Shown here: piece after piece, positions 61,270 through 64,000 of the stretch
Numbering within the stretch: the stretch's first letter is position 1
Layout: each line of letters opens with the position of its first letter
DNA from: Novosphingobium sp. SG919
GTDB taxonomy: Bacteria > Pseudomonadota > Alphaproteobacteria > Sphingomonadales > Sphingomonadaceae
Direction of reading: 5' to 3'
Assembly (NCBI RefSeq): GCF_012932495.1
Contig: NZ_JABCNG010000002.1
Span: forward strand, 620,001-684,000
Length of the DNA: 64,000 bases
Notes under the pieces: model-generated
The model's input: only the letters and a program-made list of their open reading frames with translations
Told to the model about the DNA's origin: nothing
The model's database searches: none
Position numbers and translations under genes: made by a program

Positions 61270-62352
61270 TCAAAGCTTGCCGGCGGCGGCCAATTTCATG
61301 AAGCTTTCATCGAAACGCAGCGTCACGTGCGCCGGATCGCCCAGCGTCTTGCCACCGGGGAACGCCATCCCGACCGCATCGGCCGAACTGGCGCCCTTGA
61401 ACAAGCCCTTGGAAAAGCTGAAATCGCGCACCCGCGTCATCGTGGTGATCAGCGCGGGACTGTCCGCCGCAGCCACGGCGGCGGCGGGCTGATCATAGAG
61501 GAACGTGGTGGTCAGCTGCTTGTCAAAGGTTTCGGGGCTGGCGCCCGAAAGCTTGGCCATCGCGGCGCGCGCCTGGCGGCCCTGTTCGTCCTGGCGCTTC
61601 ATCAGCGCCATGGTTTCATACCAGATGCCCGCCAGTGCCTTGCCCAGCGCGGGATTGGCCTTGAGCGTGTTGGTATCGACCGCCAGGAGATCGAGGATTT
61701 CGCCCGGAATCTGCGCCGAGGAGAAGACCTGATTGGCACCGGCCTGGCCACGCATGACCGAAAGCTGCGGGTTCCAGGCCACCGCTGCCTGGGCGTCGGG
61801 GCTCGAGAAGGCACTCACGATATCCGCGTCCGACGTATTGACTGTCTTGACATCGGTGAGTGAAAGGCCGGCGGAACCGAGGGCACGAGCGAGCAGGTAG
61901 TGCGACACCGAGAGCTCGACCAGATAGATTTGCTTGCCCTTGAGCGCGGCAACCGAATTGGCACCCTTGAGCAGGACACCGTCGTTGCCGTTGGAATAGT
62001 CACCCACGATGATCGCGCTGGTATCCTTGCCCCCGGCGGCAGGAATGGTCAGCGCATCCATGTTGGTGACCGTCACGCCATCGAACTTGCCGGCGGTGTA
62101 TTGGTTCACCGACTCGACATAGTCGTTTACTTGGACGATATTGATCTTGATGCCGTACTTGTCGGCCCATTTCTTTACAATGCCCGCCTGTTGGGCATAG
62201 GGCCAGGGCATCCAGCCGGCATAGATAGACCAGCCGATGTTGAATTCGGTTTTCTTCGCCGCCCCGGCATCGGGTGCCGAAGAGCATGACGCCATCATCA
62301 GCGTGCTTGCCAGAAGTGCGATCTTACCCGCCGTGCCAATCATCTTCATCAT
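61270..62352 (-). CDS. ABC transporter substrate-binding lipoprotein of the guanidine/urea operon
   Basis: The protein has 360 residues from the ATG at 62352, which has an AAAGGGG ribosome site. A lipoprotein signal ends LMMASC with the cysteine to be lipidated. The mature protein is a NMT1/SsuA-type binding protein: FNIGWSIYAGWMPWPYAQQAGI, GKFDGVTVTNMDALTIPAAGG and VAWNPQLSVM. This form is the one regularly encoded with urea-carboxylase operons. Aromatic residues near WSIYAGWMPW may bind a guanidinium or amidine group by cation-pi contact; this is inference. It is the first gene of the operon. Confidence 0.92.
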   Translation of the reverse strand: MMKMIGTAGKIALLASTLMMASCSSAPDAGAAKKTEFNIGWSIYAGWMPWPYAQQAGIVKKWADKYGIKINIVQVNDYVESVNQYTAGKFDGVTVTNMDALTIPAAGGKDTSAIIVGDYSNGNDGVLLKGANSVAALKGKQIYLVELSVSHYLLARALGSAGLSLTDVKTVNTSDADIVSAFSSPDAQAAVAWNPQLSVMRGQAGANQVFSSAQIPGEILDLLAVDTNTLKANPALGKALAGIWYETMALMKRQDEQGRQARAAMAKLSGASPETFDKQLTTTFLYDQPAAAVAAADSPALITTMTRVRDFSFSKGLFKGASSADAVGMAFPGGKTLGDPAHVTLRFDESFMKLAAAGKL

Positions 62353-62411
62353 GATTCGCGCCCCTTTCGCACTGCACCATCGCTGCAAAGCGCACCCTTG
62401 TCCATGGCAAA

Positions 62412-62437
62412 TATTACACATCTGCATTTTTGTAATA
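62412..62437. promoter_or_regulatory. TATTAC-N14-GTAATA operator, copy 1
   Basis: A perfect inverted repeat; with one more base each side inward it is TATTACA-N12-TGTAATA. It lies 60 bp before the start of the first transporter gene of the operon. The arm spacing resembles the NikR operator form GTATGA-N16-TCATAC, so the NikR-like protein encoded in the operon is the obvious candidate binder. Confidence 0.7.
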
Positions 62438-62738
62438 ACGGCCGATCGGCGTGACATCGCCGCCTGCGGGCACTGGCATCGCGCAGGGAGGAGCCGGGCT
62501 CTGGCGGCAAGCGCCGTTATCAAAGGCATTTCGCGAGACTGGCGCCGATCTGCGCCCCCGCCGAGATCACACTTTGCGCATGCGCGATTCGCGAATCAAG
62601 CGCGAATATGCAGCGGCAATGCGATGACCACTTGGTCAGAAGCCGGTCTGGCCCGGCAGGCGCGTGCCGCAAGTGCGAGAAAATCGGCACTTTCCGGTAT
62701 GTTTCCTGTGGGTGAATCATACTGAACGACACGAAAAT

Positions 62739-62764
62739 TATTACGCTTGACCGAATATGTAATA
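62739..62764. promoter_or_regulatory. TATTAC-N14-GTAATA operator, copy 2
   Basis: Same arms and same 14-base spacing as the copy at 62412-62437, with unrelated spacer sequence. It lies 320 bp before the start of the plus-strand TonB receptor. A TTGACC inside it (62747-62752) could be a -35 element, so binding would repress. Confidence 0.65.
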
Positions 62765-62832
62765 TCGGTACCGTGTTGGATGTCGATAGTTCAGGGCGAC
62801 ACAATAAAAACACAACGAGTGGGTCACCTTTG

Positions 62833-63041
62833 GCCAAGCCAGTCGCGGCTTGGCAATGGGACAGTCTGCGGATTTCCACACGCCTCGCGGCGAGGCGGCC
62901 TTGCGCCTTTGGCGCAGGGGCACGCCGCATCTGGCAAGGTCCGCAGTCCCGACCCCTCTTGTCAACGACGCGATGCAAGGTGCCAGGCCGGCAATCGGCC
63001 GGTGCGTGCCCGGCAAACGGGCTGATCCCTTGGGAGGGGAT
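62833..63041 (+). other. Hairpin-rich 5' leader of the TonB receptor gene
   Basis: Six short perfect or near-perfect hairpins follow one another: GCCAAGCC/GGCTTGGC (62833-62854), CGCCTCG/CGAGGCG (62881-62897), CCTTGCGCC/GGCGCAGGG with one G-T pair (62899-62919), GGCCG/CGGCC (62986-63000), GCCCG/CGGGC (63008-63022) and ATCCC/GGGAT (63025-63041). The fourth and fifth share the pattern CCGGCAA(T/A)CGG. This is more structure than the rest of the region shows and could be a regulatory RNA. Confidence 0.45.
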
Positions 63042-63084
63042 GTCACGGAGCGCAGGCTTTCTGATAACAAAACGAGGGGCTGAA

Positions 63085-64000
63085 GTGACCAAGCGATCTT
63101 TCCGAACGAACCTGCTGGGCGCCACGATGCTGCTCGGTTGTGCTGCGATGCCAGCCATGGCCCACGCCCAGGCGGCGCCGGCTGGTGATGCCGGGGCCGA
63201 TGCTGGCGCGGATGCCAACAGCGGGCCTGACGCCAACTACATCGTGGTGACGGCCACGCGGCGCGCCACCACGCTGCAGGATGCGCCGATCAACATCAGC
63301 GCGGTCAGCCCCCAGGAACTCGCCCGCCAGCGCATCGACGACATCAAGTCGCTTTCGGCCTTCACCCCCGGCATGACGGTGTCGGACACCGGCCCTGGCT
63401 CTTCCGGCAAGATCGTGCTGCGCGGCATCAATTCGGGCGATTCCAGCGTCGAAGGCGCCAATGCCAACAGCGCGGTGGGCGTCTACCTGGGCGAAGTGCC
63501 GCTCTACCTCGATCTCAAGCTGCTCGACATCGATCACGTCGAAGTGCTGCAGGGGCCACAGGGCACGCTTTATGGCCTGGGCACGCTGGCCGGCGCAGTG
63601 CGCTACATGCCCAAGCGCCCGGATACGGACCACTACACGGTAGACCTGCATGGCCGCTGGTTTGGCGAAAGCCACAGCAGCCAGGCTGGCGTGAATGCCG
63701 ATGGCACCGTCAACATCCCGATCGTGAAGGACCACATCGCGCTGCGCAGCACGGTGGGCTATTACGACAATCCCGGTTTCATCGATTATAACTACCTGCT
63801 GCGCGAACCGGGCGTTTCCAACCCGCAGCCGGTGCGCGGCACCGATGCATCGGATGCGTCATTCGGCAGCGCCTCGCAGCGGGCAGCCAACTTCTATTCC
63901 AAGAAGGATGTGAACTACGAACACACCTTCACCACGCGCAACCAGTTGCTGCTGCAGGCGAGCCCGGACTTCAAGCTCTACCTGACGTATGCTCACCAGA
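63085..64000 (+). CDS. TonB-dependent receptor, 3' end missing
   Basis: The frame starts at a GTG (63085, ribosome site GAGGGG) and is open to the right edge, giving 305 residues. A signal peptide ends at AMAHAQ. The plug begins YIVVTATRRATTLQDAPINISAV and contains KIVLRGINSGDSSVEG, LLDIDHVEVLQGPQGTLYGLGTLAG; the first barrel strands follow. It is divergent from the guanidine/urea operon, and copy 2 of the shared operator lies before it. It may therefore import a larger guanidino or ureido compound, or a metal complex, under the same regulator. Guanidine itself is small enough to pass porins. Confidence 0.92.
   Translation, partial: MTKRSFRTNLLGATMLLGCAAMPAMAHAQAAPAGDAGADAGADANSGPDANYIVVTATRRATTLQDAPINISAVSPQELARQRIDDIKSLSAFTPGMTVSDTGPGSSGKIVLRGINSGDSSVEGANANSAVGVYLGEVPLYLDLKLLDIDHVEVLQGPQGTLYGLGTLAGAVRYMPKRPDTDHYTVDLHGRWFGESHSSQAGVNADGTVNIPIVKDHIALRSTVGYYDNPGFIDYNYLLREPGVSNPQPVRGTDASDASFGSASQRAANFYSKKDVNYEHTFTTRNQLLLQASPDFKLYLTYAHQ

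Larger units (their letters stand above)
62353..63084. other. 732-bp divergent control region of the guanidine operon and TonB receptor
   Basis: I see no supported gene here. It holds the two TATTAC-N14-GTAATA copies, a 12-bp palindrome GATTCGCGAATC (62586-62597), and a hairpin-rich stretch (62833-63041) close to the receptor. I looked for the conserved core of guanidine-I, -II and -III riboswitches and did not recognise any by eye. Confidence 0.7.

Noticed and set aside
62850..63083. A 77-codon open frame ending just before the right-edge TonB receptor
   Set aside because: It crosses the hairpin-rich leader, lacks a ribosome site and has no recognisable motif.
62353..63084. A guanidine riboswitch (ykkC classes) expected before the guanidine operon or receptor
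   Set aside because: The conserved cores, such as the ACGR loops of the guanidine-II class, were not recognised by eye. The hairpins present do not match; a model-based search would decide.
1..64000. rRNA, tRNA, CRISPR arrays, insertion sequences or prophage genes
   Set aside because: None was recognised on either strand: no repeat-spacer periodicity, no transposase or integrase motifs and no tRNA-like cloverleaf.

Overview
The window looks like a chromosomal segment of a sphingomonad (Novosphingobium/Sphingobium-like alphaproteobacterium). The evidence is high GC throughout, four TonB-dependent receptors (three complete, one running off the right edge), many secreted enzymes and catabolic islands, and a sphingomonad-style intergenic GTCACCCCGGA palindrome. 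I see no rRNA, tRNA, CRISPR array, transposase or phage gene. Coding density is high, and the very long antisense open frames are GC artefacts.

Left third (1-18 kb) is carbohydrate use. A peroxiredoxin-like gene enters from the left edge. Next comes a glycan locus: a TonB receptor divergent from a secreted GH2 glycosidase, an MFS sugar-acid-type transporter and an FCD-type GntR regulator, with a shared candidate operator. A tightly overlapping minus-strand operon follows for N-acetylglucosamine: SIS-type GlcN6P deaminase, nagA, an EIIA-HPr-EI fusion and a GlcNAc EIICB with an extra Cys-less EIIB-like domain. After it sits a GH27-type alpha-galactosidase broken by one extra G, then two small orphan genes.

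Middle (18-41 kb) is transport and peptide/organic-acid use. dctBD faces dctA, a porin and an M28 peptidase. An MFS drug-efflux-type pump, a SulP transporter and a Tat-exported amidohydrolase follow. A coupled minus-strand operon then encodes a TonB receptor, a 1045-residue beta-propeller/amidohydrolase, a PepSY membrane protein and a 58-residue membrane protein. A PaiB-like flavoprotein and a MocR regulator close this part.

Right third (41-64 kb) carries two converging nitrogen-linked loci. The first is a plus-strand operon (GntR, HMG-CoA-lyase-like enzyme, hydantoinase/oxoprolinase subunits A and B, CaiB-type CoA-transferase, isochorismatase-like amidase) divergent from a TonB receptor and marked by TTGTATACAA-type operators. 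Its substrate is unknown. The second is an eight-gene minus-strand operon: ABC importer, NikR-like repressor lacking nickel ligands, two DUF1989 proteins, urea/guanidine carboxylase and allophanate hydrolase. By family knowledge this most likely releases ammonium from guanidine. A perfect repeat TATTAC-N14-GTAATA occurs once before this operon and once before the divergent TonB receptor at the right edge, which suggests one regulator controls both.
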